From Acidimicrobiaceae bacterium (GTDB lineage Bacteria > Actinomycetota > Acidimicrobiia > Acidimicrobiales > Aldehydirespiratoraceae), in the NCBI GenBank assembly GCA_009843735.1, contig VYCW01000012.1:1-64000 (forward strand): a DNA stretch of 64,000 nt, in the 5' to 3' direction. The notes below the pieces were generated by a model. It saw only the letters and a list, made by a program, of their open reading frames with translations. It had not been told where the DNA came from and did no database searches. The translations under genes were made by a program, and so were the position numbers. Below, piece by piece: positions 30,815 to 42,142 of the stretch; position 1 is the first letter of the stretch, and the number at the start of each line of letters is the position of its first letter.

Positions 30815-32251
30815 GTGCGCAGCAGCGTCGAGACGCTCACCGACAACCGCGTCAAGCTGACCGTAGAGTTGGATGAGGCAGAGTTCGAGACCGAGGTCGA
30901 GGCGGCCTTCAGGCGCATCGCCCACGAGGTGCGGATTCCGGGTTTCCGTCCCGGCAGGGCGCCCCGACGGCTGCTGGAGGCGCAGCTGGGACCGGCGGCG
31001 GGCCGGGCGGAGGCCCTGCGGGCCTCCCTGCCCGACTACTACGCCCGCGCCGTCGTCGAGCACGACGTCGACGTCATCGACGCGCCCCGCATCGAGGTCA
31101 CCGAGGGCGCGGAAGCGGGTCCGGTGTCCTTCGACGCGGTGGTCGACGTCCGTCCGGCCATCCTGGTGTCGGGCTACGACGAGTTGAGCGTGCAGATCCC
31201 CAGCCCTGCAGTCGACGAGGAGGAGATCGAGGCCGAGATCGACCGGTTCCGCAGGCAATTCGCGGAGCTGGCGCCGGTGAAGCGGGCCGCGGTCGACGGC
31301 GATCATCTCACCATCGACATCACCGGCGCCCTGGGCGGCGAGACCATCGACGGTCTCACTACCTCCGACTACGACTACCTGCTCGGCACCGGGGCGGTGG
31401 TGCCCGAGATCGACGAGAACCTGCGCGGCTCCAGCGCCGGCGACATCCTGGAGTTCCTGGCCTCGCATCCCGACCCCGACGAGGATCAGAAGCTCCGTTT
31501 CCGGGTGCTCGTCAAGGAGGTGCAGGAGGCTGTCCTGCCCGACTTCGACGACGAGTTCGTGGGGGCCAACACCGAGTTCGACACGGCCGAGGAGTTCCGC
31601 GGCGCGCTCGAGGCCGGACAGGCCAGAACCAGGGTGATGTACGCCGAATCGGTGCGCCGCGAGGCTGTCGCCGCCGCGGTGGCTGGTCTCGTCACCGACG
31701 AGGTTCCCGAGGCGATGATCGCGTCGGAGGTGGACGCGCGGCGCGAGAACCTGACCAGAGACCTCGCCCAGCGGGGCTACGAGCTCGACGACTACCTCGA
31801 CAGCATCGGCCAGTCCCGCGACGAGTTCGAGGGCGGCCTGCGGCTCAGCGCCGACCGCAGCGTCAAGCTGGATCTCGCGCTGCGGGCCGTGGCCGTGGCC
31901 GAGGGTCTCGAGGCGGACGACGAGGCGGTCGACGCCGAACTGGAGCAGGCTGTGGTCGCGGCCGGCAACGGCGCCGAGGTGGATGCGGCGGCCGAGACCG
32001 CCCGGCTGCGCGACGCGCTGGCCTCGTCCGGACGGCTGTCGGACATGCGTTCGCAGATCTCCAAGCGGACCGCCATGGAGTGGATCACCGAGCGGGTCGA
32101 GCTGGTCGATCCCGACGGGGAGGTCGTCGATCCGGAGCTGCTGACCCTTCCCGCCGACGTTGGCGAAGGCGCGGCGAGCCCTCAGGATGTAGACGCCGAT
32201 CCATCCCAGGACGAACAAACCCAGGACGAACAACCCCAGGACGTATCGTGA
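30815..32251 (+). CDS. tig: Trigger factor
   Basis: [51 protein letters not shown]; degenerate FKBP domain; acidic/Gln-rich C-tail. Confidence 0.95.
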   Translation: MRSSVETLTDNRVKLTVELDEAEFETEVEAAFRRIAHEVRIPGFRPGRAPRRLLEAQLGPAAGRAEALRASLPDYYARAVVEHDVDVIDAPRIEVTEGAEAGPVSFDAVVDVRPAILVSGYDELSVQIPSPAVDEEEIEAEIDRFRRQFAELAPVKRAAVDGDHLTIDITGALGGETIDGLTTSDYDYLLGTGAVVPEIDENLRGSSAGDILEFLASHPDPDEDQKLRFRVLVKEVQEAVLPDFDDEFVGANTEFDTAEEFRGALEAGQARTRVMYAESVRREAVAAAVAGLVTDEVPEAMIASEVDARRENLTRDLAQRGYELDDYLDSIGQSRDEFEGGLRLSADRSVKLDLALRAVAVAEGLEADDEAVDAELEQAVVAAGNGAEVDAAAETARLRDALASSGRLSDMRSQISKRTAMEWITERVELVDPDGEVVDPELLTLPADVGEGAASPQDVDADPSQDEQTQDEQPQDVS

Positions 32252-32886
32252 GCATCAGCCCCCGCAACTACTTGGTCCCGACCGTGGTGGAGCAGACCAA
32301 CCGCGGCGAGCGTGCCTTCGACCTGTACAGCCGGCTCCTCAAGGAGAACATCATCTTCCTGGGCACCCCCATCGACGACGTGGTCGCCAACCTGATCTGC
32401 GCGCAGCTCCTGCACCTCGAGTCCGAGGATCCCGACAAGGACATCAACCTCTACATCAACAGCCCCGGCGGGGACATCAACTCGCTGTTCGCGATCTACG
32501 ACACGATGCAGTACATCAAGCCCGACATCACCACCATCTGCTTCGGTCAGGCTGCATCGGCTGCCGCCGTGCTGCTGGCGGCCGGTACCAGAGGCAAGCG
32601 CCTTGCCCTCCCACACGCCAAGATCCTCCTCCACCAGCCCTACGCGGGGGCGCACGGCGATGCCAGCGACATAGAGCGGATCGCCTCCGAGGTGGCCCGG
32701 CTGAAGAAGTCGTTGGAGGAGGTGCTCTCGGAGCACACCGGCCAGCCCATCGAGCAGATCGCCACCGACACCGACCGGGACTTCGTCATGACCGCCGAGC
32801 AGGCCAAGGAGTACGGGATCATCGACGAGGTGATCGAAGCGCGTAATGTGGTGGACAACAGCAGCGCCATTCGTGCGATCAGCTGA
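32248..32886 (+). CDS. clpP: ATP-dependent Clp protease proteolytic subunit
   Basis: [51 protein letters not shown] (Ser), [10 protein letters not shown] (His); GTGA overlap with tig stop. Confidence 0.97.
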   Translation: MSISPRNYLVPTVVEQTNRGERAFDLYSRLLKENIIFLGTPIDDVVANLICAQLLHLESEDPDKDINLYINSPGGDINSLFAIYDTMQYIKPDITTICFGQAASAAAVLLAAGTRGKRLALPHAKILLHQPYAGAHGDASDIERIASEVARLKKSLEEVLSEHTGQPIEQIATDTDRDFVMTAEQAKEYGIIDEVIEARNVVDNSSAIRAIS

Positions 32887-32908
32887 CACTTGAAGGGGAG
32901 ACGACCGC

Positions 32909-34177
32909 GTGGCCAAGCTTGGTGAGGGTGGCGAGCTTCTGAAGTGCTCGTTCTGCGGCAAGTCGCAGAAACAGGTCAAGAAGCTCATCGCCGGCCCCGG
33001 CGTCTACATCTGCGACGAGTGCATCGACCTGTGCAACGAGATCATCGACGAGGAACTGGCCGGCCCGTCCGACGACCCCGTCGGCGAGCTGCCCGCCCCT
33101 CGTGAGATCTACACCTTCCTCGACGACTACATCGTCGGGCAGGACAGCGCCAAGCGCATCCTCTCGGTCGCGGTCTACAACCACTACAAGCGAGTGCAGC
33201 TCGGCGAGAGCCAGGACCCCGAGGTAGAGCTGCAGAAGTCGAACATCCTTCTCATCGGCCCGACCGGCTGCGGCAAGACGCTCATGGCCCAGACGCTCGC
33301 CCGGATGCTCAACGTGCCCTTCGCCATAGCCGACGCCACCGCCCTGACCGAGGCCGGCTACGTGGGCGAGGATGTGGAGAACATCCTCCTCAAGCTCATC
33401 CAGGCCGCCGATTACGACGTCAAGAAGGCCGAGAAAGGCATCATCTACATAGACGAGATCGACAAGATCGCCCGCAAGAGCGAGAACCCGTCGATCACTC
33501 GCGACGTGTCCGGCGAGGGCGTCCAGCAGGCACTGCTCAAGATCCTGGAGGGCACATCGGCGTCGGTTCCCCCGCAGGGAGGGCGCAAGCATCCCCACCA
33601 GGAGTTCATCCAGATCGACACCACCAACGTGCTGTTCATCTGCGGTGGTGCCTTCGCCGGCATCGAGAAGATCGTCGAGCGCCGCACCGGCGCCAAGGGA
33701 GTCGGCTTCGGAGCCGACATCCGCCGGCCCGAGGACAAGGACCTGGGCGCGATCTTCGCCGAGGTGCTCCCCGAGGACCTCACCAAGTTCGGGCTCATCC
33801 CCGAGTTCATCGGACGCCTGCCCGTGATGGGCGCAGTGCGCAGCCTCGAGCGTGAGGCCCTGATGCGCATCCTCGTAGAACCCCGCAACGCCCTCATAAA
33901 GCAGTACCAGAAGATGTTCCGCTTCGAGAACGTCGACCTCGTCTTCGACTCCGAGGCGCTGGAGGCGATCGCCGACGAGGCGATCAAGCGCGCCTCGGGG
34001 GCCCGAGGGCTCCGGGCCGTGCTCGAGGAGGTCCTGCTCGACACCATGTACGACCTCCCCGGCCGCGAGGACATCGAGACGGTGGTGATCGGCCGCGAGG
34101 ACGTGCTGCGCAACGTGAACCTCACGCTGGTGCCGCGCGCCGAGGGAGGCGACACGCGCTCCCGGCGCGCCAGCTGA
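32909..34177 (+). CDS. clpX: ATP-dependent Clp protease ATP-binding subunit ClpX
   Basis: [32 protein letters not shown] zinc finger; [58 protein letters not shown]. Confidence 0.98.
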   Translation: MAKLGEGGELLKCSFCGKSQKQVKKLIAGPGVYICDECIDLCNEIIDEELAGPSDDPVGELPAPREIYTFLDDYIVGQDSAKRILSVAVYNHYKRVQLGESQDPEVELQKSNILLIGPTGCGKTLMAQTLARMLNVPFAIADATALTEAGYVGEDVENILLKLIQAADYDVKKAEKGIIYIDEIDKIARKSENPSITRDVSGEGVQQALLKILEGTSASVPPQGGRKHPHQEFIQIDTTNVLFICGGAFAGIEKIVERRTGAKGVGFGADIRRPEDKDLGAIFAEVLPEDLTKFGLIPEFIGRLPVMGAVRSLEREALMRILVEPRNALIKQYQKMFRFENVDLVFDSEALEAIADEAIKRASGARGLRAVLEEVLLDTMYDLPGREDIETVVIGREDVLRNVNLTLVPRAEGGDTRSRRAS

Positions 34178-34196
34178 CGAACGCGAGCGACCGCCC

Positions 34197-35495
34197 GTGG
34201 ACTACGGCGCGGCACTGGACCATCTCGACACCCTCATCAACTACGAGTCGACTCCCAGGGCCGGCCGCGTCCACGGACTGAGCCTCCAGTCGATGGAGGG
34301 CCTGGCGTCGGCCATGGGGGATCCGCAGCACCGCTACCGGGTCATCCACGTGACCGGCACCAACGGCAAGGGGTCCACCGTCCGGGTCACGGCCCGCCTG
34401 CTTCAGGAGATGGGCCTGCGAGTCGGCGCCTACACAAGCCCGCACCTGGTGGCTCCCACCGAGCGCATATCGGTCGACTCCGAGCCCATGGACCCGGAGG
34501 CCTTCGGTGCGGCCATCGGCGACGTGGCCCGCTTCACCGACCACATGCAGATGCGGGCCACCTGGTTCGAGACCGTGACGGCAGCCGCAATGCAGCACTT
34601 CGCCGATGTGGCCGTGGACGTGGCCGTGATCGAGGTGGGGATGCTCGGACGGTTCGACGCCACCAACGTGGTCGATGCCGAGGTGGCGGTGATCACCAAC
34701 GTCGGCCGCGACCACACCGACGGCGTAGGCGACTGGAGGCTGGCCGTAGCGCACGAGAAGGCGGGCATCGTCAAGCCCCGCTCGACCATCGTCTGCGGCG
34801 AGACCGACCCCCGCCTGCGCGACGTCTTCCGGGCCGAGCCCCATGCCGCCATGCTCGAGCGCGGCCCGGACTTCGGGACCGCCCGGGAGCGCCTCGCTAT
34901 AGGCGGGTGGGTGGCCGACTTTCACACGCCGTACGGGCGCCATACCGACTCGCTGATGTCCCTGCACGGCCGCCACCAGCTGGACAACGCCTCCCTGGCC
35001 GTGGCCACCGTGGAGGCCTTCTTCGAGGCGAGGCTGCCCGACGAGGTGGTGGACGACGCCCTGGCCGGCGTGAGGGTTCCGGGACGCTTCGAGATCGTGG
35101 GCCGCGAGCCCCTCGTGGTGCTCGACGGCGCCCACAACCCCGACGGGGCCCGCGCCGCCACAGCCACCCTCAACGACGACTTCGCGCCGTCGGGGAGCCG
35201 CTTCCTGGTAGTGGGGATGCAGTCCGGGCGCGACATCGCCGGCGTGCTGCAGGGCCTCGAGGCCGACCGGGCCGAGCGGGTGGTGTGCTGCACCGCTCCC
35301 ACCGCCCGCGGCATACCGGCCACGGAGGTCGCGGCCGCGGCGGCCTCGCTCGGCGCGCCCTCCGAGGCGGTCGACGATGTGGGCGCGGCCCTCGACCGCG
35401 CCCTCGAGCTCGCCGGCCCGACCGACGTCGTCACCGTGACCGGCTCCTTCACCGTGATCGGCGCGGCCAAGACCGCGCTGGCGGAGCGCCCGTAA
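34197..35495 (+). CDS. folC: Folylpolyglutamate synthase / dihydrofolate synthase family
   Basis: VIHVTGTNGKGSTVRVTARLLQEMGLRVGAYTSPHL; ITNVGRDHTD; LDGAHNPDGARA. Confidence 0.95.
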   Translation: MDYGAALDHLDTLINYESTPRAGRVHGLSLQSMEGLASAMGDPQHRYRVIHVTGTNGKGSTVRVTARLLQEMGLRVGAYTSPHLVAPTERISVDSEPMDPEAFGAAIGDVARFTDHMQMRATWFETVTAAAMQHFADVAVDVAVIEVGMLGRFDATNVVDAEVAVITNVGRDHTDGVGDWRLAVAHEKAGIVKPRSTIVCGETDPRLRDVFRAEPHAAMLERGPDFGTARERLAIGGWVADFHTPYGRHTDSLMSLHGRHQLDNASLAVATVEAFFEARLPDEVVDDALAGVRVPGRFEIVGREPLVVLDGAHNPDGARAATATLNDDFAPSGSRFLVVGMQSGRDIAGVLQGLEADRAERVVCCTAPTARGIPATEVAAAAASLGAPSEAVDDVGAALDRALELAGPTDVVTVTGSFTVIGAAKTALAERP

Positions 35496-35548
35496 CACTC
35501 ACTTCCCGGCTCGCGGGGCGTGCCGGGAGTGCTTGTAGCATCGCCGCC

Positions 35549-35956
35549 GTGAATCGCACTCTGGTCATCTGCAAGCCGGACGCAGTCGAGCGGGGCCTGG
35601 TGGGCGAGATCCTGGGCCGTTTCGAGCGGAAGGGCCTGCGGGTCGTGGCCGCCGAGCTGCGGACCCTCGGCGCCGACCTGCTCGCCCGGCACTACTCCGA
35701 GCATGTCGGCAAGGGCTTCTACGACGATCTAGTGGCCTTCATGAGCAGGAGCCCCGCAATGGTGGCCGTAGTGGAGGGTCCCACCGACACCTGGCGGGTG
35801 GTGCGGACCATGATGGGAGCCACCGACCCCCTGAAGGCCGACCCGGGCACCATCCGGGGCGATTTCGGCACCGAGGTCACCGAGAACCTGGTCCACGGCA
35901 GCGATTCAGCCGAGTCCGCTCAGCGCGAGGTGAGCCTGTTCTTTCCCGACCTGTAA
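35549..35956 (+). CDS. ndk: Nucleoside diphosphate kinase
   Basis: RTLVICKPDAVERGLVGEIL; MMGATDPLKADPGTIRGDFG; NLVHGSDSAESAQREV (catalytic His). Confidence 0.97.
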   Translation: MNRTLVICKPDAVERGLVGEILGRFERKGLRVVAAELRTLGADLLARHYSEHVGKGFYDDLVAFMSRSPAMVAVVEGPTDTWRVVRTMMGATDPLKADPGTIRGDFGTEVTENLVHGSDSAESAQREVSLFFPDL

Positions 35957-36103
35957 CCCGTGTTCGGGCCGGGCAGCGCCGCCGAGTGAAGATTGGTGGA
36001 TTTCCGATGCGCGCCAGCGCTCGCTATCGTCTAGCCTCCTTTCGGGCGTGCGGCCGGATCCATCGGCGCTGTGATAATCTCCGGAGCTGATCGAGGCGTG
36101 AGA

Positions 36104-37150
36104 ATGAGTACAGGGACCATGCAATCCGGGCTTGGGTGGGTCATGGGTCGCGACATGGCTCTGGACCTCGGCACCGCCAACACGGTCGTGTACGTCAGGG
36201 GCGAGGGGATCGTGCTCAACGAGCCCTCAGTGGTCGCCGTGAACACCCGCACCCGGAAGGTCCTCGCGGTGGGCTCCGAGGCCAAGAGCATGCTCGGGCG
36301 GACGCCCTCGCACATCCAGGCCGTGAGGCCGCTCAAGGACGGCGTCATCGCCGACTTCGACATGTGTCAGGAGATGCTCCGCTTCTTCGTGGAGCGCGTC
36401 CATCAGCGGCGCTGGACCAAGCCGCGGATGGTCATCGCAGTGCCGTCGGGAATCACCGGCGTGGAGCAGCGAGCCGTGCAGGAGGCGGCCGAGTCGGCCG
36501 GCGCCCGCCGGCCGACCCACATCATCGAGGAGCCCATGGCGGCCGCCATCGGCACCGGCATGAAGGTGTGGGAGCCGACCGGCAACATGGTCGTGGACAT
36601 CGGCGGAGGCACCACCGAGGTGGCCGTCATCTCGCTCGGCGGGATCGTGTCCAGCGAGTCCATCCGGGTGGGAGGCGACGAGTTCGACGACGCCATCGTT
36701 CAGTTCGTCAAGAAGGAGCACTCCCTGCTGATCGGGGAGCGGACCGCCGAGGAGATAAAGATCGTGCTCGGCTCGGCCCATCCCCTGCCGCGGGAGGCTC
36801 GGGCCGAGATCCGGGGCCGGGACCTTGTGAGCGGCCTGCCCCGGGTGGTGTCGATCACCACCGAGGACATCCGTGAGGGCTTGGAGGAGTCGGTCGTCGC
36901 CATCTGCGACGCGGTGAGGGGCACACTCGATCGCACCCCGCCGGAGCTGGCCGCCGACATCATGGAGTCGGGCATCATGCTCGCGGGCGGGGGCGCCCTG
37001 CTGAGGAATCTGGACCAGCGGATGGCCAACGAGACCGGCATGCCGATCACGGTCGCGGTCGATCCGCTCCACGCCGTGGTGAGGGGCTGTGGTCACGTGC
37101 TCGAGAACCTGGACCAGCTGACGGGCGATACCACGGCGAGCGACCTGTAG
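36104..37150 (+). CDS. mreB: Rod shape-determining protein MreB
   Basis: GRDMALDLGTANTVVYVRGEGIVLNEPSVVAVN; VIAVPSGITGVEQRAVQEAAESAGA; VVDIGGGTTEVAVISLGGIV. Confidence 0.97.
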   Translation: MSTGTMQSGLGWVMGRDMALDLGTANTVVYVRGEGIVLNEPSVVAVNTRTRKVLAVGSEAKSMLGRTPSHIQAVRPLKDGVIADFDMCQEMLRFFVERVHQRRWTKPRMVIAVPSGITGVEQRAVQEAAESAGARRPTHIIEEPMAAAIGTGMKVWEPTGNMVVDIGGGTTEVAVISLGGIVSSESIRVGGDEFDDAIVQFVKKEHSLLIGERTAEEIKIVLGSAHPLPREARAEIRGRDLVSGLPRVVSITTEDIREGLEESVVAICDAVRGTLDRTPPELAADIMESGIMLAGGGALLRNLDQRMANETGMPITVAVDPLHAVVRGCGHVLENLDQLTGDTTASDL

Positions 37151-37159
37151 CGCCGGGCC

Positions 37160-38056
37160 ATGGCTGTGGCCCAGCGAAGCGGGCGGTCCCGCTACCGCTT
37201 GATCCTGCTGATCCTCACGGCGGTCACGCTGCTGACCCTCGACTTCCGCGGCTATGGACCCCTGGAGACGGCGCAGAGCCGGGTGCGCGACATTCTCGAG
37301 CCGGTCGTCTCCGCCGTGGACGTCGTGCTCGGGCCCGTGGCGGAGGTGTGGACGGTCATGTTCTCCTACAACGACCTCCGCTCCGAGAACGAGGAGCTCA
37401 GAGCGGAGATCGACAGCCTGCGCAGCGCCGACCTGCGGGCAGCGGCCCAGCAGGACACCCTCGACCGGCTCCTGGAGGCCACCGGGGTGACCTACGTGGA
37501 CGACATCGAGCAGATCACCGCGTCGGTGCTGCGCGACTCGGTGGGCAACTTCGACGACGACATCGTGTCGATCGACGTGGGACATCGCGACGGGGTCGCT
37601 CCGGGCATGGCGGTGGTCACCGCGGCCGGGCTCGTCGGCAGGGTCGAGACGGTCGACACCGCGCGCAGCACGGTGACCATGATCAGCAACCCGAACCTGG
37701 TGATCGGGGTGCGCCTGATCGACACCGGCGACGTGGGGCTCGGCCACGGCATGGCCGGAGACCCGACCAAGTTCGTGGTGGACACCGGGCTGCGCTGGCC
37801 TGAGACCGGGGACCTCTCGGAGCTGCCCGGTATCGGCAGCGCGGTGGTCACCGCGGCGGGCAGCCGCTACCCGGCCAACATCCCGGTGGGGCGGGTGGCA
37901 TCGGTCGAGCCGGCCGAAGCGGGCCTGGTGCAGCTGGTCACCGTCGATCTCGCCGCCGACGTCGATGATCTCGGCTACGTCACCGTGCTGTCGCAGGTCC
38001 CGGTCGACGAGGCGCCGGTCGGCCCGGACTCGCCGTTCCCGGAGCAGTCGCCATGA
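37160..38056 (+). CDS. mreC: Rod shape-determining protein MreC
   Basis: N-terminal TM, coiled coil, GVAPGMAVVTAAGLVGRVETV, SRYPANIPVGRV. Confidence 0.9.
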   Translation: MAVAQRSGRSRYRLILLILTAVTLLTLDFRGYGPLETAQSRVRDILEPVVSAVDVVLGPVAEVWTVMFSYNDLRSENEELRAEIDSLRSADLRAAAQQDTLDRLLEATGVTYVDDIEQITASVLRDSVGNFDDDIVSIDVGHRDGVAPGMAVVTAAGLVGRVETVDTARSTVTMISNPNLVIGVRLIDTGDVGLGHGMAGDPTKFVVDTGLRWPETGDLSELPGIGSAVVTAAGSRYPANIPVGRVASVEPAEAGLVQLVTVDLAADVDDLGYVTVLSQVPVDEAPVGPDSPFPEQSP

Positions 38057-38658
38057 CCGCGCCCCAGCTGGCCTCGACACCGGTGCGCCGGGGACTCTCG
38101 TCGCTGCGGACCAGCGTGTTGATGGCCACCCTGCGGGTCATCGTCGTGTACATGGCCGCACTGCTGCTGCAGTTGACGATCTTCGTGGACGTTCGAGTGG
38201 TCGGGGTGGCCCCCGAGCTGCCGGCCCTCATCGCCGTCCTGGCGGGGCTTTTGGTCGGCGCACAGGCGGGCTCGTTCATCGCCTTCGCGGCCGGCCTGAT
38301 GTGGGACGTCTACCTGCCCACCCCTCTCGGGCTGGCCGCGGTGTCCTTCGCTCTGGTCGCCTACGGGCTGGGCAGCATCACTGAGGATCTGTTCCACGAC
38401 ACCCGCATCCAGACCGGACTGCTCGTGTTCGCCGGCACGGCGGCCTCGGTGGCCGTCTACGCGGTGCTGGGCGAGGTGGTCGGCCAGCGCGGCCTGGTCG
38501 ACGACGACCTGCTGAAGATCGTGCTCGTCTCCTCCGCGCTCAACGCCTTACTGTCGCTGGTGGTGGCTCCAGCGATGCGCTGGGCCGCGTGGGGCGGCCG
38601 CTCCCGGGACCCGTCCGCCGACTCGCCCCGTGCCACAGCCAGGATCGGACGCCGATGA
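38053..38658 (+). CDS. mreD: Rod shape-determining protein MreD
   Basis: Multi-TM protein between mreC and PBP2; AFAAGLMWDVYLPTPLGLAAVSFALVAY. Confidence 0.88.
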   Translation: MTAPQLASTPVRRGLSSLRTSVLMATLRVIVVYMAALLLQLTIFVDVRVVGVAPELPALIAVLAGLLVGAQAGSFIAFAAGLMWDVYLPTPLGLAAVSFALVAYGLGSITEDLFHDTRIQTGLLVFAGTAASVAVYAVLGEVVGQRGLVDDDLLKIVLVSSALNALLSLVVAPAMRWAAWGGRSRDPSADSPRATARIGRR

Positions 38659-40946
38659 CCGACAACGGCGCCGAGGTATTCGAGCGCCAGAGTTTCCGGC
38701 TATATGTCGTCGGCATCGTGGCCGTCTGCCTGGTGGCCGCCCTGGTGGCCCGGCTGTGGTACCTGCAGGTGCTCGAGCACGAGGAGCTGCAGACGGCCGC
38801 CTCCGCCAACATCCTGAGGGTGGTGTACACCGAGGCGCCCCGGGGCCGGATCTTCGACGCCCAGGGACGGATCCTGGTGGACAACAAGGTGGTCCAGGTG
38901 GTGACCGTCGACCGGCTGGCGTTCAGGGCTGCGCTCGACGAGTCCGAGCAACGCGGCGTGCTCCTCGACCTGGCCCAGATCGTTAGCCGCTCCGGCCGCC
39001 TCACGAAGGTCCGCCACATCGAGGAACGGCTCGCGAGCCGCGAGTACGGGCCGTTCGACCGGGTTCCGGTGGCGGTCGACATCGACCCCGACCTGCTGCT
39101 GTACCTCGGCGAGCGTCCCGACCTGTTTCCGGGGGTGTCGGTCGAGGAGCGAACGGTGCGGAGCTATCCCTACGGCGAGCTGGCCGCGCACCTGCTCGGC
39201 TACGTGGGGCCGCTGACCGAGTCCGAGTACCGGTCGGTGAGCTTGCAGTACGACCCGACCGATCCGAGCGCGAAGACGTACCAACCCGGCGACGAGATCG
39301 GCAAGTCCGGTGTGGAGCGCATATTCGAGAGCGAGCTGCGGGGAGTCCCCGGGGTGCGGGTCTTCGAGGTGAACCGGCTCGACGAGATCGTCAGGGTTCA
39401 CCACGACAAGGCCCGCCAACCGCTGCCGGGCAACGACGTGCACTTGACCGTCGACCTCGACGTCCAGAGCCTCGTCGAGCGCCAGCTGCGTAGGGGACTC
39501 GACGAAGCCCGGGACCAGCCCCGGCCCGAGGATCCCGACGCTCCCCGATTCGTGGCCTCGGCCGGCGCGGCCGTGGCCCTCGACCCGCGTGATGGCTCGA
39601 TCCTGGCCATGGCGTCGTTCCCCACCTACGACCCGCGGGAGTTCGTGGACGGGATCTCGCAGCGTCTGTTCAACGACCTGACCGCGGAGGAGAACTACTC
39701 GCCGATCCTCAACCGGGCCATCCAGGGCCTCTACGCGCCGGGCTCGACCTTCAAGGTGGTCACCGCCTACGCGGCTCTCACCCAGGGAGTGATCGCCGAC
39801 GGCAGCAGCGCGCTCACCGGCGTCGACGAGTTCTACCGCGACACCGGCACCTACCGGTACCCGTTCTGCCTGGAGGAGTCCGACACGTGTCTGTTCGAGA
39901 GCCCCTACTGCTGCGAGCGCGGCGTAGACCTGCGGGACGCCATCACCGTGTCGAGCGACACCTACTTCTACCGGATCGGGGGTGAGGGCTTCTTCCAGCG
40001 GCGCTCGCCCCTCGACGAGGGCATCCAGGAGACCGCCGAGGCCTTCGGCCTCGGATCCCACACCGGCGTCCCGCTGCCCCACGAGCGGTCCGGGGTCGTC
40101 CCTGACCGGGAGTACTACGACTACCAGTTCGAGCAGGGCGTCTTCCTGCGGGGCGGCGACCAGTGGTTCGCGGGCGACACCATCAACCTGGCCATCGGCC
40201 AGGGCAACCTGTTGGCCACGCCGCTCCAGATGGCCAACCTCTACGCCGTGCTGGCCAGCGAGGGGAAGCTCCACCAGCCCAACATCGCCACCAGGATCAC
40301 CGACCGCAATGGCAACGTGCTGGAGGAGTTCGGCCCGAGGCTCGTCCGCGAGCTCGACTGGCATACCGCGCTGTCCGGACCGCTGCTCGACGGGCTGAAC
40401 GGCGTGACCGCGCTCAACATCCCGAGCGCCACCAGCGACGAGGCCCTGCTGCGGGGGACCGCCTACGAGGCCTTCAACCTTCCCGCCGAGGGTGGCGTCG
40501 ACTTCCCGCTGAGCGCGTGGCCGGTAGCGGGCAAGACCGGCACGGCTGAGAAGCAGGGGAAGGCCGACTTCGCCTGGTTCGCGGCGTTCGGACCGGCATC
40601 GTGGCCCGAGCGTGGCTTCGACTACAACCCCGAAGTGGTCGTCACGATGGTGTTGGAGGAGGCCGGCTTCGGCGGCGACGTAGCCGCGCCGGCGGTGGCT
40701 CGCATCCTCCTTCCGATCGCCACCGGCACGGTGGAGCGGGCCCGCACCGCCAAGGAGGTGGACGCCTGCTACGGCGAGGTCAAGCTGCTGGTGGCCTTCC
40801 TTGAGGGGATCCGCACCGGCGAGATCAAGGTCGACTCCGACGGTGTGCCCATCTCCGAGGAACGGCCCGTGCTGTCACAGGAGTGCGCCGAGCTGGTGGG
40901 CGGCGAGATCGCGGTGGAGCAGCGAGGACTGGACGCCCTGCTGTGA
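38655..40946 (+). CDS. mrdA: Penicillin-binding protein 2
   Basis: RLWYLQVLEHEELQTAAS, APRGRIFDAQGRILVDNK, GLYAPGSTFKVVTAYAAL (SxxK), SSDTYFY (SxN-like), GKTGTAE (KTG). Confidence 0.95.
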   Translation: MTDNGAEVFERQSFRLYVVGIVAVCLVAALVARLWYLQVLEHEELQTAASANILRVVYTEAPRGRIFDAQGRILVDNKVVQVVTVDRLAFRAALDESEQRGVLLDLAQIVSRSGRLTKVRHIEERLASREYGPFDRVPVAVDIDPDLLLYLGERPDLFPGVSVEERTVRSYPYGELAAHLLGYVGPLTESEYRSVSLQYDPTDPSAKTYQPGDEIGKSGVERIFESELRGVPGVRVFEVNRLDEIVRVHHDKARQPLPGNDVHLTVDLDVQSLVERQLRRGLDEARDQPRPEDPDAPRFVASAGAAVALDPRDGSILAMASFPTYDPREFVDGISQRLFNDLTAEENYSPILNRAIQGLYAPGSTFKVVTAYAALTQGVIADGSSALTGVDEFYRDTGTYRYPFCLEESDTCLFESPYCCERGVDLRDAITVSSDTYFYRIGGEGFFQRRSPLDEGIQETAEAFGLGSHTGVPLPHERSGVVPDREYYDYQFEQGVFLRGGDQWFAGDTINLAIGQGNLLATPLQMANLYAVLASEGKLHQPNIATRITDRNGNVLEEFGPRLVRELDWHTALSGPLLDGLNGVTALNIPSATSDEALLRGTAYEAFNLPAEGGVDFPLSAWPVAGKTGTAEKQGKADFAWFAAFGPASWPERGFDYNPEVVVTMVLEEAGFGGDVAAPAVARILLPIATGTVERARTAKEVDACYGEVKLLVAFLEGIRTGEIKVDSDGVPISEERPVLSQECAELVGGEIAVEQRGLDALL

Positions 40947-42133
40947 CCGTCCTCGCGACCCCGCCCGAGACCGAGAACCTCGAGCGCGAGAAGGACCCGT
41001 GGTGGCTGCTGGTCGACCCGTTCCTGATCCTCTCGGCTCTGGCCATCGCGGCGATGGGCTCGGTTCTCGTGTACTCGGCCACCAGAGGCGTGGTGGACGA
41101 CTTCACCGAGCCCAACAACGCCTTCCTCGAGCGGCAGATCCTATTCATCACCGTCGGAGTCGTGGTGGCCGCCATCGCGGCCTTCTTCCCTCCCCGGTAC
41201 ATGAGAAGGCTCTACCCGCTCGCCTTCGCGGCCATGATGGGCGCCCTGTGGCTGGTGCTGCAGATCGGCGTGGAAGTGAGCGGCACCCGGGGCTGGTTCT
41301 CCCTCGGGACGTTCAGGATGCAGCCGTCGGAGCCCGGGAAGCTGGTGGTGATAGTGGGGCTGGCGCTGCTTCTGTCGACCCGCGCCGGCGGTGGTGCCGG
41401 CCTGACCCGGTTGGGGCTCGCCCTGGTGCTCGCCGCCGCGCCGATCGGTCTGCTGATGCTCCAGCCCGACCTCGGAACCATGCTGGTCTACCTCGTCATC
41501 GCCCTCGTGACCGTGGTCGCCAGCGGCATCAAGCTCCGCTGGATCGCGTTGCTGGCGATCGTTGCCGCGGTCGGGGTCGTGGGCGTGCTGCGTTCCGACG
41601 CGCTGGCCGACTACCAGGAGGCCCGCCTTCGCGTGTACCTGTTCGCCCCGTCGGAGACGAACGATGAGGCGGCCACCTACGCCTTCAATGTCGAGCAGGC
41701 CCAGATAGCCATCGGCAACGGGGGACTGCGGGGGCAGGGACTGTTCGAGGGGACCCAGACCAGGTCCGACCTGGTGCCCGAGCAGCAGACCGACTTCATA
41801 TTCACGGTGGCGGGCGAGGAACTCGGCCTGCGGGGCGCCTCGCTGCTGCTCGGCCTGTACGCGGTCCTGCTGTTCCGCATCTGGAGGACGGCCCAGATCG
41901 CGGCCACGCCGTTCGAACGGCTCTTATGCACCGGAGTCTTCACCATGTTCCTGTTCCAGATGTTCCAGTCGGTCGGCATGACCATGGGAATGATGCCTGT
42001 CACCGGCATCCCGCTGCCGCTGGTGAGTTACGGCGGATCCTCGATGCTCACCTCGATGGCCGCACTGGGGCTGGTCGCGGGCGTCTACCGCCGCCGCCTC
42101 GACATCGAAGGGATGCTCAACCAGCAGATGTAG
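40943..42133 (+). CDS. rodA: Rod shape-determining protein RodA (SEDS)
   Basis: QPSEPGKLVVIVGLALLLS, LQPDLGTMLVY, PEQQTDFIFTVAGEELGLRG, GMMPVTGIPLPLVSYGGSSMLTSM. Confidence 0.96.
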   Translation: MTVLATPPETENLEREKDPWWLLVDPFLILSALAIAAMGSVLVYSATRGVVDDFTEPNNAFLERQILFITVGVVVAAIAAFFPPRYMRRLYPLAFAAMMGALWLVLQIGVEVSGTRGWFSLGTFRMQPSEPGKLVVIVGLALLLSTRAGGGAGLTRLGLALVLAAAPIGLLMLQPDLGTMLVYLVIALVTVVASGIKLRWIALLAIVAAVGVVGVLRSDALADYQEARLRVYLFAPSETNDEAATYAFNVEQAQIAIGNGGLRGQGLFEGTQTRSDLVPEQQTDFIFTVAGEELGLRGASLLLGLYAVLLFRIWRTAQIAATPFERLLCTGVFTMFLFQMFQSVGMTMGMMPVTGIPLPLVSYGGSSMLTSMAALGLVAGVYRRRLDIEGMLNQQM

Positions 42134-42142
42134 GCTGGCCTA

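Noticed and set aside
36227-38080. 617-aa minus-strand ORF antisense to mreB/mreC
   Set aside because: His/Arg/Gly-rich composition typical of antisense frames in high-GC DNA; mreB and mreC are unambiguous.
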